DNA of 46,975 nucleotides from Tannerellaceae bacterium (GCA_031259845.1 JAIRKZ010000075.1:1-46975), one strand, 5' to 3'; counted from the first letter of the stretch, positions 13,217-22,643 are shown. Program-made: numbers and translations. Notes: a model not told the origin generated them from the letters alone.

Positions 13217-15640
13217 ATGATGAAAACAGCAATAGAAAGAATCGCTTCGTCTTACCTGACTACGATCGTTTTACTACTTATTTACGCCCTCGGGCTGGCT
13301 ATCGCTACTTTTATTGAAAAGTATTTTGGTACGGTAGCGGCTAAGATGATCGTTTATTATTCGCCGCTGTTCTTTCTATTGCAGTTTTTATTAGTTGTAA
13401 ACTTTGTTGCCGCACTAATCAAACATCAATTATTGAAAAAAAAGAAATGGGGATTTATCTTCGTGCATGTTGCTTTTATCATTATCCTGCTGGGTGCGCT
13501 TATCTCGCACCTTTTCGGAGAAGAAGGCGTCTTGCACTTGCGGGAAGGAGAAAGCAGTAACCGGATTGTTGTTGAAACATCCCAGGGAGAGCATCATCGT
13601 ATATTGCCTTTCCATGTAGAATTGGTGAAATTTACGCTTACGCGTTATTCCGGTTCTTCCAGCCCGTCTTCTTACGAAAGCGAAGTGTTGGTTCATGTGG
13701 ACGGGAATACACGGGAGGCCCGTATCTTTATGAATAATGTATTGGATGTAAAAGGCTATCGTTTTTTCCAGGCTTCCTATGATAAAGATGAAATGGGCAC
13801 GATTTTATCAGTAAATAAAGATGTGGCGGGGAGGAATGTAACCTATGCCGGCTATTTACTGCTGACAATCGGTTTGGCGTTAGCCATTTCCGGGAAAAAT
13901 TCCCGTTTCCGCCGGTTAAGCAAACAATTGAAAGAGATAAGGGCTTCGGTTAAAACGATTACCGTTGCTTTAATCGTAATGGCGGCTTCCCCATTATATG
14001 CCGCTCCTGACAGTGGAACCATGGCGGGCGCCGTTCTGCAATTTCCCGTAAGCCTTGAGCATGCCGCTAAATTCGGAGTTTTGCCTATGCAGTCTTATTC
14101 GGGAAGGATGATGCCTGTTAATACCTTTTCGTCGGAGGTACTCCGTAAAATACATAAATCGGATACATTCGGCAATCTTAATTCGGATCAGTTCCTGCTG
14201 AGTTTATTGTCTATGCCGGATATGTGGATGCGTGTACCTGTTATTGCACAGGCAAATAAAGAACTTGCTTATTTTTATGATTTGCAGGAAGAAGCGTGTT
14301 CATATATGGAAATGTTCGATAGCAATGGCAATTATAAGTTACAGCAGAAATTGGAAGAGGCTTATAATAAGATGCCTGCCGAACGAAATGGTTTTGATAA
14401 AGACTTGCTAAAGTTGGATGAAAAGGTAAATATCTTGTATCAGTTGTTCCACCGCCAGATGTTGAATATCTTCCCCAAAGAAGATGACCGGAACTGTAAA
14501 TGGTATGCGGCGGGCGACGACTTATCTGTTTTCTCCGGGCAAGACTCCATGTTTGTTTCGCAGGTTTTAGACTGGTACCTGATGGAAGTTCAAAGCGGTA
14601 TGAAAGAAGGCGATTTTTCAAAGGCGGATGAGGTATTAGACATGATACGCATTTACCAGAAGAAAAAGAATACAACATTGGATATCAATCCCCAAAAGAT
14701 AGAGGTAGAACTGAAGTATAATGAGTTGAATATTTTCCGCTTATGTAAGAAGTGTTACCTGATTATGGGCGGAATCGTACTGGTATTATCGTTTCTTGCT
14801 TTGTTTAGGAGGGAAAAATGGATCAATCCGGCTATAGGGTTGATGGCGGTTGGCGTATTGGGCGCTTTCCTGTTTCATATCACAGGAATGGGCATGCGCT
14901 GGTATATTGCAGGTTATGCCCCGTGGAGTAACTCGTACGAAACGATGGTCTATGTATCGTGGGCTACTGTTTTGGCGGGTTTGCTGTTTGTCCGCCGCAG
15001 TTCAATAACCTTTGCATTAGCTACATTATTTGGAGGTGTTATCCTCTTTGTATCTGGGTTAAACTGGATGGATCCGCAAATTAACCCGTTAGTACCCGTA
15101 TTGAAATCGCCTTGGCTGATGTTTCATGTAGCTGTTATTGTGGCGGCTTATGGTTTCTTTGGGATTAGTTGCCTGGTAGGGCTTACGAATCTTATCGTTC
15201 TTTCCTTCGGGCGTGCCAGGGGGAATGTATATACTGCGCTAAAGGAATTAACGATCATCAATGAAATGTCATTATTAATCGGGCTTGCATTAATGACAAC
15301 CGGGACTTTCCTCGGCGCTGTTTGGGCAAATGAATCATGGGGGCGTTATTGGGGGTGGGACCCGAAAGAGACGTGGGCGCTGATTACGGTGGTGGTTTAT
15401 GCCGTTGTCCTTCATTTACGTTTGGTAAGGAAGTGGGATAACCTCTGGTTGTTTAATTTATCATCGGTTGTTGCCTTTTCGTCTGTGTTAATGACATACT
15501 TCGGCGTGAATTATTTCCTTAGCGGCATGCATTCATACGGGCAAAACGATTCCGTCGGAAGTATCTTTATCTATGTATATATAGCGATTGCAGTAGTTAT
15601 TTTAACAGGAATATTATCATATAAGAAAACAAAAATCTAA
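13217..15640 (+). CDS. ccsBA: Cytochrome c maturation protein CcsBA (System II haem lyase/transporter)
   Basis: The 807-residue fusion carries a ResB/CcsB-like N-terminal half (membrane segments near 15-35, 45-65, 80-100 and 205-225 around a periplasmic domain) and a CcsA/ResC-like C-terminal half with about eight membrane segments. The haem-handling WWD-type motif WGRYWGWDPKE is present, with conserved His on flanking segments. System II proteins move haem across the inner membrane and attach it to CXXCH motifs. The gene starts 3 bp after the large cytochrome gene, so the operon seems to carry its own maturation factor for the two cytochromes it encodes. ATG 13220 is an alternative start. 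Confidence 0.9.
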   Translation: MMKTAIERIASSYLTTIVLLLIYALGLAIATFIEKYFGTVAAKMIVYYSPLFFLLQFLLVVNFVAALIKHQLLKKKKWGFIFVHVAFIIILLGALISHLFGEEGVLHLREGESSNRIVVETSQGEHHRILPFHVELVKFTLTRYSGSSSPSSYESEVLVHVDGNTREARIFMNNVLDVKGYRFFQASYDKDEMGTILSVNKDVAGRNVTYAGYLLLTIGLALAISGKNSRFRRLSKQLKEIRASVKTITVALIVMAASPLYAAPDSGTMAGAVLQFPVSLEHAAKFGVLPMQSYSGRMMPVNTFSSEVLRKIHKSDTFGNLNSDQFLLSLLSMPDMWMRVPVIAQANKELAYFYDLQEEACSYMEMFDSNGNYKLQQKLEEAYNKMPAERNGFDKDLLKLDEKVNILYQLFHRQMLNIFPKEDDRNCKWYAAGDDLSVFSGQDSMFVSQVLDWYLMEVQSGMKEGDFSKADEVLDMIRIYQKKKNTTLDINPQKIEVELKYNELNIFRLCKKCYLIMGGIVLVLSFLALFRREKWINPAIGLMAVGVLGAFLFHITGMGMRWYIAGYAPWSNSYETMVYVSWATVLAGLLFVRRSSITFALATLFGGVILFVSGLNWMDPQINPLVPVLKSPWLMFHVAVIVAAYGFFGISCLVGLTNLIVLSFGRARGNVYTALKELTIINEMSLLIGLALMTTGTFLGAVWANESWGRYWGWDPKETWALITVVVYAVVLHLRLVRKWDNLWLFNLSSVVAFSSVLMTYFGVNYFLSGMHSYGQNDSVGSIFIYVYIAIAVVILTGILSYKKTKI

Positions 15641-15645
15641 TTATC

Positions 15646-15960
15646 ATGAGAGCATTTCATCACGTGGGTATTATTACCAATGAGAAAAAAGAGGGGGCTG
15701 TGTATAATGAGGTCCTCAGTGTGTGGCTTACTGATATCAGTAAAAGCCCGAATAATATAGAATGGCTAAAGTTTGAAGAAGGAAGCATCCTCCACGAACT
15801 TATACAAAAAGAAACACATTTGGCTTATACCGTTCCTTCCATGGAAGAAGAACTGAAAGGGAAAAATGTATTGTTTCCTCCTATGGTATGTAATGAACAC
15901 CTTACCATTGCCTTTATAGAAGAAGAAGGCATACCAATTGAAATAATGGAAGTAAAATAA
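15646..15960 (+). CDS. Small VOC/glyoxalase-fold protein
   Basis: This 104-residue cytoplasmic protein opens with FHHVGIIT and closes with GIPIEIMEV, the typical first and last strands of a vicinal-oxygen-chelate (glyoxalase) module. The first strand supplies a His and the last a Glu (IEIMEV) of a possible metal site. It is about the size of a single VOC half-unit and probably dimerises. VOC enzymes isomerise or cleave vicinal hydroxyketones. Its place directly before dhaK, dhaL and lsrF makes an isomerase or epimerase acting on the hydroxyketone of this pathway a reasonable guess, parallel in position to LsrG in the E. coli AI-2 pathway although the fold differs. Confidence 0.7.
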   Translation: MRAFHHVGIITNEKKEGAVYNEVLSVWLTDISKSPNNIEWLKFEEGSILHELIQKETHLAYTVPSMEEELKGKNVLFPPMVCNEHLTIAFIEEEGIPIEIMEVK

Positions 15961-15974
15961 TAATCATTAATCAC

Positions 15975-16982
15975 ATGAAGACAAAATTTATAAACGAACC
16001 TGAAAATGTAACTTCAGAACTGTTGGAAGGATATGTGCTTTGCTATCCGGACAAAGTAAAATTGGGCGGCGAAAATATTATTCTCCGGGCTAATCCAAAG
16101 GATGAGGGTAAAGTAGCCATTGTAACATTGGGCGGCTCCGGGCACGAACCTGCATTGAGCGGGTTTGTAGGAGAGGGAATGCTGGATTGTTCTGTTGTAG
16201 GCGATGTGTTTGCGGCTCCGGGAGCCCAGAGGCTTTTCCAGGCATTGCAATTGATGAAACGTGAAGCAGGCATCCTGTTGGTTGTATTAAATCATTCGGG
16301 AGATGTGATGAGCGCTAACATGGCTTGTCAATTGGCTGAACGCGCCGGAATCAGGGTACGGCAACTTGTTACCCACGATGATATCAGCGCCGGCATAGGT
16401 GCGCCGGCAGACGACCGCCGCGGCTTGGCTGGCTGTATACCTTTATATAAAGTAATAGGCGCTGCAGCGGAAGAAGGCAAATCGCTCGACGAATTGATTG
16501 AGATAGGCGAACGCTTCAACAAGCAGATCGCAACATTGGCTGTGGCAACGGGAAAGTGTACCCACCCACAGAATAACGCCCTGATCTCTGACCTGCCTCC
16601 CGGTATTATGGAAATAGGGATGGGACAGCATGGCGAAGGCGGCGGCGGGCAAAAACCATTGGTGTCGGCGGATGAAACGGCCGTTGAAATGGTAGATTTA
16701 CTATGCCGGCAACTTCAGCCCAAAAGCGGGGATAAGATGATGCTGATCATTAACGGAACAGGCGCTACTACTCAAATGGAGCATAACATTATTTTCCGTA
16801 AAGCGTATAAAGAACTTGAAGCCCGTGGAATGAAGGTGGCGGCCGGACGGATACAGGAAATCCTGACTGTGCAGGAACAGGCCGGTTTCCAAATGATTAT
16901 GGCTATCCTTGACGATGACCATATTGATTACCTCAATAATAGAAAAGCAGATGCGCCTTATTGGACAACGATAGGGAAGTAA
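15975..16982 (+). CDS. dhaK: Dihydroxyacetone kinase subunit DhaK
   Basis: The 335-residue protein matches DhaK in length and motifs: TLGGSGHEPALSGFVG near residues 50-65, GDVFAAPGA, NHSGDVMSANMA, and the substrate-binding His in GMGQHGEGG (His219; His218 in E. coli), which forms a hemiaminal with the ketone substrate. DhaK holds the ketone substrate (dihydroxyacetone, or in relatives erythrulose and similar hydroxyketones) while DhaL-bound nucleotide transfers the phosphate. It sits 14 bp after the VOC gene and 3 bp before dhaL. The substrate is probably a short hydroxyketone; dihydroxyacetone itself is only one option given the LsrF homologue downstream. Confidence 0.93.
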   Translation: MKTKFINEPENVTSELLEGYVLCYPDKVKLGGENIILRANPKDEGKVAIVTLGGSGHEPALSGFVGEGMLDCSVVGDVFAAPGAQRLFQALQLMKREAGILLVVLNHSGDVMSANMACQLAERAGIRVRQLVTHDDISAGIGAPADDRRGLAGCIPLYKVIGAAAEEGKSLDELIEIGERFNKQIATLAVATGKCTHPQNNALISDLPPGIMEIGMGQHGEGGGGQKPLVSADETAVEMVDLLCRQLQPKSGDKMMLIINGTGATTQMEHNIIFRKAYKELEARGMKVAAGRIQEILTVQEQAGFQMIMAILDDDHIDYLNNRKADAPYWTTIGK

Positions 16983-16985
16983 AGT

Positions 16986-17606
16986 ATGGAATTGCTGACG
17001 ATTGATCTGTTTAAGGCGATGCTCCGGCAAGCGCTTGAGGAAATAAAGAAACGGGAAGATGAGTTTTCCCGCTTAGATGCCGTTATTGGAGACGGCGACC
17101 ATGGAACAGCTATTGTTACCGCCCTCTCAGCTGCCGTGAAAGCGGCTGAAAAGCAGACCGAGTTTAAAGCCCTGTTGAACGATATGGGATTCGGCGTAAT
17201 GCTTGAAACGAGCGGTTCTACAAGTACGCTGCTGGGAGCCTTTTTCCTGGGTATGTCCGACAGCGCTTCGGGAATAGCTTTGGATGCAGCGGGAGTAAAG
17301 GCAATGTTTGCCGGAGGTTTGGCCAATGTAGCGAAGCAAACGCAGGCCCGCATTGGCGATAAGACCATGATGGACGCCCTTATCCCCGCTGTGGAAGCCA
17401 TGCAGGCATCTGCATCCGCTGACGTAAGGGAACTTTTTGAAGCAGCGGCAACGGCAGCCATGCAAGGCGCCGCGCAAACGATAAATATGAAAGCAAACTA
17501 TGGACGAGCCCGTAATTACGGCGAACGCTCGATAGGTTATGCCGATAGCGGCGCATCTTCATGGTGCTGTATGATTAACGCTTTTGCAGAATGTATAATT
17601 AATTAA
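16986..17606 (+). CDS. dhaL: Dihydroxyacetone kinase nucleotide subunit DhaL
   Basis: The 206-residue protein carries the magnesium-nucleotide Asp triad in LDAVIGDGDHG (Asp31, Asp36, Asp38), GDKTMMDALIPAVEA, and a C-terminal GERSIGYADSGASS, all as in DhaL. In the PTS-type system DhaL holds ADP that is rephosphorylated by DhaM; no dhaM, EI or HPr gene lies in the window, so the phosphoryl donor is open (free ATP exchange or a distant DhaM). It is close-packed between dhaK and the lsrF homologue. Confidence 0.92.
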   Translation: MELLTIDLFKAMLRQALEEIKKREDEFSRLDAVIGDGDHGTAIVTALSAAVKAAEKQTEFKALLNDMGFGVMLETSGSTSTLLGAFFLGMSDSASGIALDAAGVKAMFAGGLANVAKQTQARIGDKTMMDALIPAVEAMQASASADVRELFEAAATAAMQGAAQTINMKANYGRARNYGERSIGYADSGASSWCCMINAFAECIIN

Positions 17607-17613
17607 ATAAAGT

Positions 17614-18486
17614 ATGGCTGATTTAGATGAATTAAGAGAAGGCTGCGAGTTTGGACTGGGAGTAGCTGCAGGCAACCGGGGTTATCACGTGAAAGGGGCA
17701 AACAATCTGCCCTGGGGGATGAAAGACCGCCTTTCGCGTATTTTCAACCCGGAGACAGGCCGCACGGTAATGCTGGCTTTCGACCACGGTTTTATTATGG
17801 GCCCTACCTCCGGAGTGGAGCGGATAGACCTGAATATCCTGCCGCTGGTTCAATATGCCGATTGCCTGATGTGCACCCGTGGTATATTGCAAACAGTAAT
17901 ACCGCCGGATACGAATAAACCGGTATGCCTCCGTTCGGATGCAGGGACAACAATCCTCACGGAACTGAACGATAACGTCTTGATCGATATAGAAGACGCT
18001 ATTCGTTTAAACGTATCGGCTATGGCAATTATGCTTGCTATAGGCGATACGGCTTTCGAGGCCAAAACCGTTGTCAACCTCTACAAAGCGGTTGATTCGG
18101 GAAGCCGGTACGGCATACCTGTTATGGGAGTAACGGCGGTAGGTAAACAAATGGCGCGCGACGCCCGTTACTTCGGGTTAGCTTCGCGCGTCTGTGCCGA
18201 AAACGGCGCTAATATTGTAAAAACATATTATTGCGAAGGCTTTGAGAAAGTAACCGCCGCCTGCCCCGTTCCGATTGTCATTGCCGGAGGAAAGAAACTT
18301 CCCGAAAAAGAAGCGTTGGAGCTTTGCTATAAAGCCATCAACGACGGCGCTTCGGGTGTGGATATGGGACGGAATGTATTTCAAAGCGCCTCGCCGGCAG
18401 CGATGATACAGGCAGTACATGGAGTTGTTCACGATGGGCTAACGCCAGCGGAAGGTTTTGAACTGTTCAAAGAATTAACGATATAG
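17614..18486 (+). CDS. lsrF: LsrF-type aldolase-fold thiolase
   Basis: The 290-residue sequence aligns along its length with E. coli LsrF (3-hydroxy-5-phosphonooxypentane-2,4-dione thiolase): MADLDEL, WGMKDRLSRIFNP.TGRTVMLAFDHG, LMCTRGIL, VTAVGKQM, IVKTYY and PIVIAGGKKLPEKEALE. The Lys residues in IVKTYY and AGGKK match the LsrF active-site lysines. E. coli LsrF transfers an acetyl group from the phosphorylated AI-2 product to CoA, yielding dihydroxyacetone phosphate and acetyl-CoA. No other lsr gene (lsrK, lsrG, lsrACDB, lsrR) is present. DhaK/DhaL may provide the phosphorylated substrate here. It is the last gene of the operon; 129 bp separate it from proS. Confidence 0.85.
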   Translation: MADLDELREGCEFGLGVAAGNRGYHVKGANNLPWGMKDRLSRIFNPETGRTVMLAFDHGFIMGPTSGVERIDLNILPLVQYADCLMCTRGILQTVIPPDTNKPVCLRSDAGTTILTELNDNVLIDIEDAIRLNVSAMAIMLAIGDTAFEAKTVVNLYKAVDSGSRYGIPVMGVTAVGKQMARDARYFGLASRVCAENGANIVKTYYCEGFEKVTAACPVPIVIAGGKKLPEKEALELCYKAINDGASGVDMGRNVFQSASPAAMIQAVHGVVHDGLTPAEGFELFKELTI

Positions 18487-18536
18487 AATAAGGATGCCCC
18501 GTGGTGACGGCTGAACCATTATTTTGATGCAGTTAC

Positions 18537-18550
18537 CCTGTTTAAACAGG
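18537..18550. promoter_or_regulatory. Perfect 14-bp palindrome upstream of proS
   Basis: CCTGTTTAAACAGG reads the same on both strands. It lies 22 bp before an exact TACCTTTG -7 element (18572-18579) that probably serves proS. This is a place where a dimeric regulator could bind. No -33 TTTG is visible at the usual spacing. Confidence 0.35.
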
Positions 18551-18615
18551 CTCTTTCTAAACAAATATCGTTACCTTTGCCCCCCGTTAAGTTAATTTAT
18601 AATACAATTTAAAAG

Positions 18616-20097
18616 ATGGCAAAAGAGTTGAAAGAACTTACCAGGAGAAGTGAAAACTACTCACAGTGGTATCAGGATTTGGTCATTAAAGCCGAGCTGG
18701 CAGAAAATTCTGCTGTTCGCGGATGCATGGTAATCAAACCATACGGTTATGCGATTTGGGAAAAGATGCAACGTATTCTGGACGATATGTTTAAGGAAAC
18801 CGGCCATGTGAACGCCTATTTCCCCCTGCTGATACCCAAGTCGTTCCTGAGCCGTGAGGCCGACCATGTAGAAGGTTTCGCCAAAGAATGCGCCGTAGTA
18901 ACCCACTACCGCCTGAAGAATGCCGCCGACGGTTCGGGCGTAGTGGTAGACCCCGCTGCCAAGCTTGAAGAAGAATTAATCATCCGCCCGACCTCGGAAA
19001 CGATCATCTGGAACACCTACCGTAGCTGGATTCAGTCGTATCGCGACCTGCCTATCCTTATCAACCAATGGGCAAACGTGATGCGTTGGGAAATGCGAAC
19101 CCGCCTGTTTCTCCGTACAGCCGAGTTTTTGTGGCAAGAAGGGCATACGGCCCATGCAACGAGCCGGGAAGCCATTGACGAAACCATAAAGATGCAAGGC
19201 GTATATGCACGGTTTGCCGAAGAATTCATGGCGATGCCGGTAATCAAAGGCGTTAAGTCGGAAAGCGAACGTTTCGCCGGGGCGGTTGATACCTATACCA
19301 TTGAAGCCATGATGCAGGATGGCAAAGCCTTGCAGGCCGGAACGTCCCATTTTCTGGGGCAAAACTTCGGTAAGGCATTCGATGTAACGTTTATCGACAA
19401 AGAAGGAAAATCAGACTATGCCTGGGCTACCTCGTGGGGCCTTTCAACCCGTATGGTGGGCGCTTTGATTATGTGCCATTCCGATGATAATGGATTGGTG
19501 CTTCCCCCGCTGCTGGCGCCGGTACAGGTGGTTATTGTCCCTATTTACAGGAATATGGAACAATTGGCGCAAATCTCCGGGAAAGTAAGCGGTATCGTTT
19601 CCAAACTGAAAGCAATGGGTATCTCCGTAAAATATGACGATGCCGACAATAAAAAGCCGGGTTGGAAGTTTGCCGAGTACGAACTAAAAGGCGTTCCGGT
19701 ACGTTTGGCTATGGGCGGGCGTGATTTGGAGAACAACACCATCGAAGTGATGCGCCGCGACAAACTGGAAAAGGAAACTATCACCTGCGACGGCATTGAA
19801 GCGTATGTAAAGAACCTGCTTGATGACATTCAACAGAATATTTACCGGAAAGCCTACGACTTCCGCGCTACCCACATCGTATCCGCAGATACTTACCAGG
19901 AGTTTAAAGAAAAGATTGAAGAAGGCGTATTCATCATGGCCCACTGGGACGGCACGGCGGAAACCGAAGAGAAGGTAAAAGCCGATACGAAAGCAACCAT
20001 CCGCTGTATCCCGCTGGAAGGCGACAAGACGCCGGGCAAATGTATGGTAACAGGCAAGCCTTCCAGGCAGCGTGTTGTTTTCGCACGGTCTTATTAA
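18616..20097 (+). CDS. proS: Prolyl-tRNA synthetase, archaeal/eukaryotic-like type
   Basis: The 493-residue class II aminoacyl-tRNA synthetase attaches proline to tRNA-Pro in the cytoplasm. It begins with [18 protein letters not shown] and has RPTSETIIW (motif 2 region), [15 protein letters not shown] and the anticodon-binding domain in the C-terminal third, ending in ARSY as archaeal/eukaryotic-like ProRS often does. There is no editing insertion, which distinguishes it from the long bacterial type. The short form is common in Bacteroidetes. The gene has its own upstream region (18487-18615) with a -7 element at 18572-18579. Confidence 0.95.
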   Translation: MAKELKELTRRSENYSQWYQDLVIKAELAENSAVRGCMVIKPYGYAIWEKMQRILDDMFKETGHVNAYFPLLIPKSFLSREADHVEGFAKECAVVTHYRLKNAADGSGVVVDPAAKLEEELIIRPTSETIIWNTYRSWIQSYRDLPILINQWANVMRWEMRTRLFLRTAEFLWQEGHTAHATSREAIDETIKMQGVYARFAEEFMAMPVIKGVKSESERFAGAVDTYTIEAMMQDGKALQAGTSHFLGQNFGKAFDVTFIDKEGKSDYAWATSWGLSTRMVGALIMCHSDDNGLVLPPLLAPVQVVIVPIYRNMEQLAQISGKVSGIVSKLKAMGISVKYDDADNKKPGWKFAEYELKGVPVRLAMGGRDLENNTIEVMRRDKLEKETITCDGIEAYVKNLLDDIQQNIYRKAYDFRATHIVSADTYQEFKEKIEEGVFIMAHWDGTAETEEKVKADTKATIRCIPLEGDKTPGKCMVTGKPSRQRVVFARSY

Positions 20098-20116
20098 ATT
20101 AAATACCCCATGATTC

Positions 20117-20144
20117 CACCATTTCACTGTAAAGTGAAATGGTG
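20117..20144. terminator. Bidirectional terminator between proS and creD
   Basis: A perfect 12-bp stem CACCATTTCACT / AGTGAAATGGTG with a four-base loop lies in the gap between two convergent genes. Its position fits shared termination; only short T-runs follow. Confidence 0.65.
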
Positions 20145-20166
20145 AATCCCGGATGCTATCACTTTT

Positions 20167-21496
20167 TTATTCCTCTATCCCGGGAAGTTCTTCCTGTTTG
20201 TACCAGTTTATTTTACGGGAGAAATACATGATAATACCCAGTATAATAAACAAACCTATGCTGCCTATCAGTAAGGCTATATCTTCCAACTGTAAAACAA
20301 CATACAGGAATACATATAAAAGGCAGAGTGTCATTGTAAGCATGGCTGTTTGAGGTTTATTTTTAAATATACTATGGGTATAGGCAGTTATCAGCCCGAT
20401 GATAGCGGTACTGGCAATGAGATATGCCAATCCGAAACTCAGCTGCTCCGAAATAGATAGCAACAGGCTGTAGAATAATATCAAAGCGATCCCGACCAAC
20501 AGGTATTGTATGGGATGTATCTTCTTTTTAGCAAGTATTTCTACAAAAAAGAAAACAACAAAGGTGAGCGCAATAAACATAAGAGCATACTTGGCCGAAC
20601 GCATGTTTTGCCGGTAATGGTCTACCGTATTCACCAAATTTACGCCAAAGGTAGAATCCTGGAAACTATTCATGTTATTATCCTCCCACACATCAGGAAT
20701 ACTGCGATTGTAACGAAGGATATTCCATGTGGCGTCAAAGCCCGCGGAAGAAGGAATCGTTTCCGGGCTGAAATTCCCTATATATCCGGGAGCGTCCCAA
20801 GCGCCGGCTACATGTACATTCGTAGTTTTTCCCAATGGAATAAAGTTGATACTTGTACTGCCTCGCAGGTTTAATTTACAATTAAAAGAGAATTTTTTAT
20901 TTGATGTTTTAAACAACGAATCACCCGGCGTTACCAGTAATTCTTTTCCCAAATATCCCTCATATACCCCGCCTGCTTCAGCTTCGTATGGCTGATTATT
21001 CAATTTAAAACTTACATTATTGGTAATTCCCCTCAGGTCGGAAAAGCCCAGGCGTATATAGGCCCGATCCCAATGAATCACACTGTTTGCTATCTCAAAA
21101 TCTTTCAATTCAAATGCTCCCGACATATCAATATCGCTTGTATACAAGATGGTTTTATAAATACCGTAATATCTTTCTTCGGGATATAATCCCGCCTCAA
21201 TATTCAATGTTTCGGGAGTGATATTGAGCGTATGCTGCTCATACTTAATTTTATCGTCCGATGTTTTGCAAAGTAGTAAAAGGAACAGACAAAACCGGTG
21301 CACAAAGCGTCTGAGCATGGCTCCATTTCTCATTGATTTTCTCAATGGTTTCCACACTCCGGTACTGGCGTTCCCTGATAAGGTTCTGCACCATAATACC
21401 CGGTATGAGTAAAAGAAACGTTAAGACTGCTACTATCACGGCTTTCAATGTAATTGACTGAGATAGTTTCTCTGCTTTTTTCATTTTTGTTTCCAT
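20167..21496 (-). pseudogene. creD: CreD-like inner membrane protein, frameshifted
   Basis: Two frames together make one CreD family protein. The first (from ATG 21496) gives about 76 family-like residues: a short N-terminus, one membrane segment and the phrase APVLSVPFTT. It then stops after LQNIGR at 21251. The second frame continues from KTSDDKIKYEQHTL onward through the large periplasmic domain and about six C-terminal membrane helices, ending EELPGIEE. The join lies near 21262-21275, in a stretch with short homopolymers; removing one base there would restore a single frame of about 440 residues. CreD is an inner membrane protein linked to envelope stress and colicin/beta-lactam responses. 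It is either a real lesion or an assembly error. It follows the winged-helix and membrane-protein genes in one leftward unit. Confidence 0.8.
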
Positions 21497-21560
21497 AATC
21501 TATTAATATTATAATGTATATAAAAGTGCTTTGCAATTCAAAGTTTGTAAGCAAAAAAAA

Positions 21561-21851
21561 TTATCTGAATAAAGATTCTAAAGCGTCCAAATGCTCTTTA
21601 AACTGCCTTCGCCCTTCTTCGGTAATCATATACCGGGTATTGGGTTTTCGTCCGATGAACTGTTTATACGATTGGATATACCCGATACCTTCAAGCGCTT
21701 TCAGATGGCTTGCCAGATTACCGTCCGTCAAATCCATCAATTGCTTCATAGTGTTGAAATCAGCCGAATCATTTACAGAAAGGATAGACATGATCCCTAA
21801 CCGGATACGACTCTCGAAAGCCTTATTTAGACGGGCGATTATATTAGCCAT
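21561..21851 (-). CDS. Winged-helix transcriptional regulator (ArsR/MarR-like)
   Basis: The 96-residue protein is one winged-helix domain: ESRIRLGIMSILSV, a recognition segment around LTDGNLASHLKALEGIGYI, and a wing with RKPNTRYMITEEG. Such short regulators are often encoded with CreD-like proteins in Bacteroidetes. It overlaps the upstream membrane-protein gene by 8 bp and lies 64 bp before creD. It probably regulates its own operon in response to an unknown envelope signal. Confidence 0.85.
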   Translation of the reverse strand: MANIIARLNKAFESRIRLGIMSILSVNDSADFNTMKQLMDLTDGNLASHLKALEGIGYIQSYKQFIGRKPNTRYMITEEGRRQFKEHLDALESLFR

Positions 21852-22455
21852 TCTTCTTCAAATCATATTTTCTGTACATAACGAAACCATAGGCAATATG
21901 GCAAACCCCAAAACCAATTGTCCAAAACAATAAACCACTACTCACAAAAATAGCGGCGGCAATACCCAATATAATTTCTGTTATGCCTAAATAATGAATC
22001 TCATCAAAGGTATATTTTGATACATTGATCAAAGCGATACCATAAAATATGAGGGTTCCGGCAATCGCCACCTGGATATCCCCTCTAAGTAACAACACCA
22101 AACAAAATATACCGCCTGCTGTTAAGGGGATGCTTAAATTACAGATTGTCCGCAAGGTTACTTTATTAAACAGGCTCTGCTTGTGCTTTTTTGCTTTCCG
22201 CCATGAGAAATAAACGCCAAAGCCTATGGATATAAATAAAACAATCAGTGCATCGACTAAAAGGATCATGAGTTCCTGCGTATAGCTACAATCCGCAAGG
22301 GAAGGTTTTTTCAACAAATAAAAATAAGCAAATGCCGCTCCGAGTATGGCCGTTACTCCCGCCAATATACCTGACAATCCGCTCAGAGAAATAAACTTAG
22401 TTGATTTCTCCATCATTTCACGTATGGCTTTTATGTCTTCCAATTGTTTATTCAT
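21844..22455 (-). CDS. Six-helix integral membrane protein of unknown function
   Basis: The start is set at ATG 22455 (MNKQLEDIKAIREMM), about 20 nt after the predicted transcription start. A longer frame starting at 22515 would begin upstream of the promoter. The 203-residue protein has a short cytoplasmic lead and six probable membrane helices (near 25-45, 60-80, 100-120, 125-145, 155-175 and 175-195). I do not recognise a catalytic motif. Operon position with a winged-helix regulator and CreD suggests an envelope-sensing or transport role. Confidence 0.75.
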   Translation of the reverse strand: MNKQLEDIKAIREMMEKSTKFISLSGLSGILAGVTAILGAAFAYFYLLKKPSLADCSYTQELMILLVDALIVLFISIGFGVYFSWRKAKKHKQSLFNKVTLRTICNLSIPLTAGGIFCLVLLLRGDIQVAIAGTLIFYGIALINVSKYTFDEIHYLGITEIILGIAAAIFVSSGLLFWTIGFGVCHIAYGFVMYRKYDLKKNG

Positions 22456-22481
22456 AAGATATAAAAAAGTACTTTGAATCG

Positions 22482-22512
22482 CAAAGATAACATTAACTTT
22501 TATATTTCCAAA
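22482..22512 (-). promoter_or_regulatory. Promoter of the membrane protein / regulator / creD operon
   Basis: TTTG (22512-22509) and TATCTTTG (22489-22482) on the minus strand are separated by exactly 19 bp, a full match to the Bacteroidetes consensus. The predicted start is near 22475. Confidence 0.8.
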
Positions 22513-22560
22513 CACTATTGATCAACTAAAATTTTAATGTTTGTCGGGTCAATAATGGAA

Positions 22561-22638
22561 AAAATTAAGGGGTGTCATCACGACATCCCCTAACCAACTT
22601 TGTTAACCTTAAATCTAATACTATTATGAAAAAACCAC
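22561..22638 (-). ncRNA. Candidate small RNA of about 77 nt
   Basis: A promoter (TTG at 22673-22671, 19-bp spacer, TATTTTTG at 22651-22644) predicts a start near 22638. The transcript ends in a hairpin (AGGGGATGTC / GACACCCCT, one bulged A, loop GTGAT, 22592-22569), then TTAA and seven T at 22561 onward in minus-strand sense, a good intrinsic terminator. The next gene has its own perfect promoter 50 bp further on, so this looks like an independent small RNA or a prematurely ended leader. The central segment AGATTTAAGGTTAACAAAG is AT-rich and unstructured. Confidence 0.5.
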
Positions 22639-22643
22639 GATGC

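Noticed and set aside
21251-21300. Programmed frameshift producing full-length CreD
   Set aside because: No strong slippery heptamer or downstream stem-loop is evident, and the shift needed is forward by one base; mutation or assembly error is simpler.
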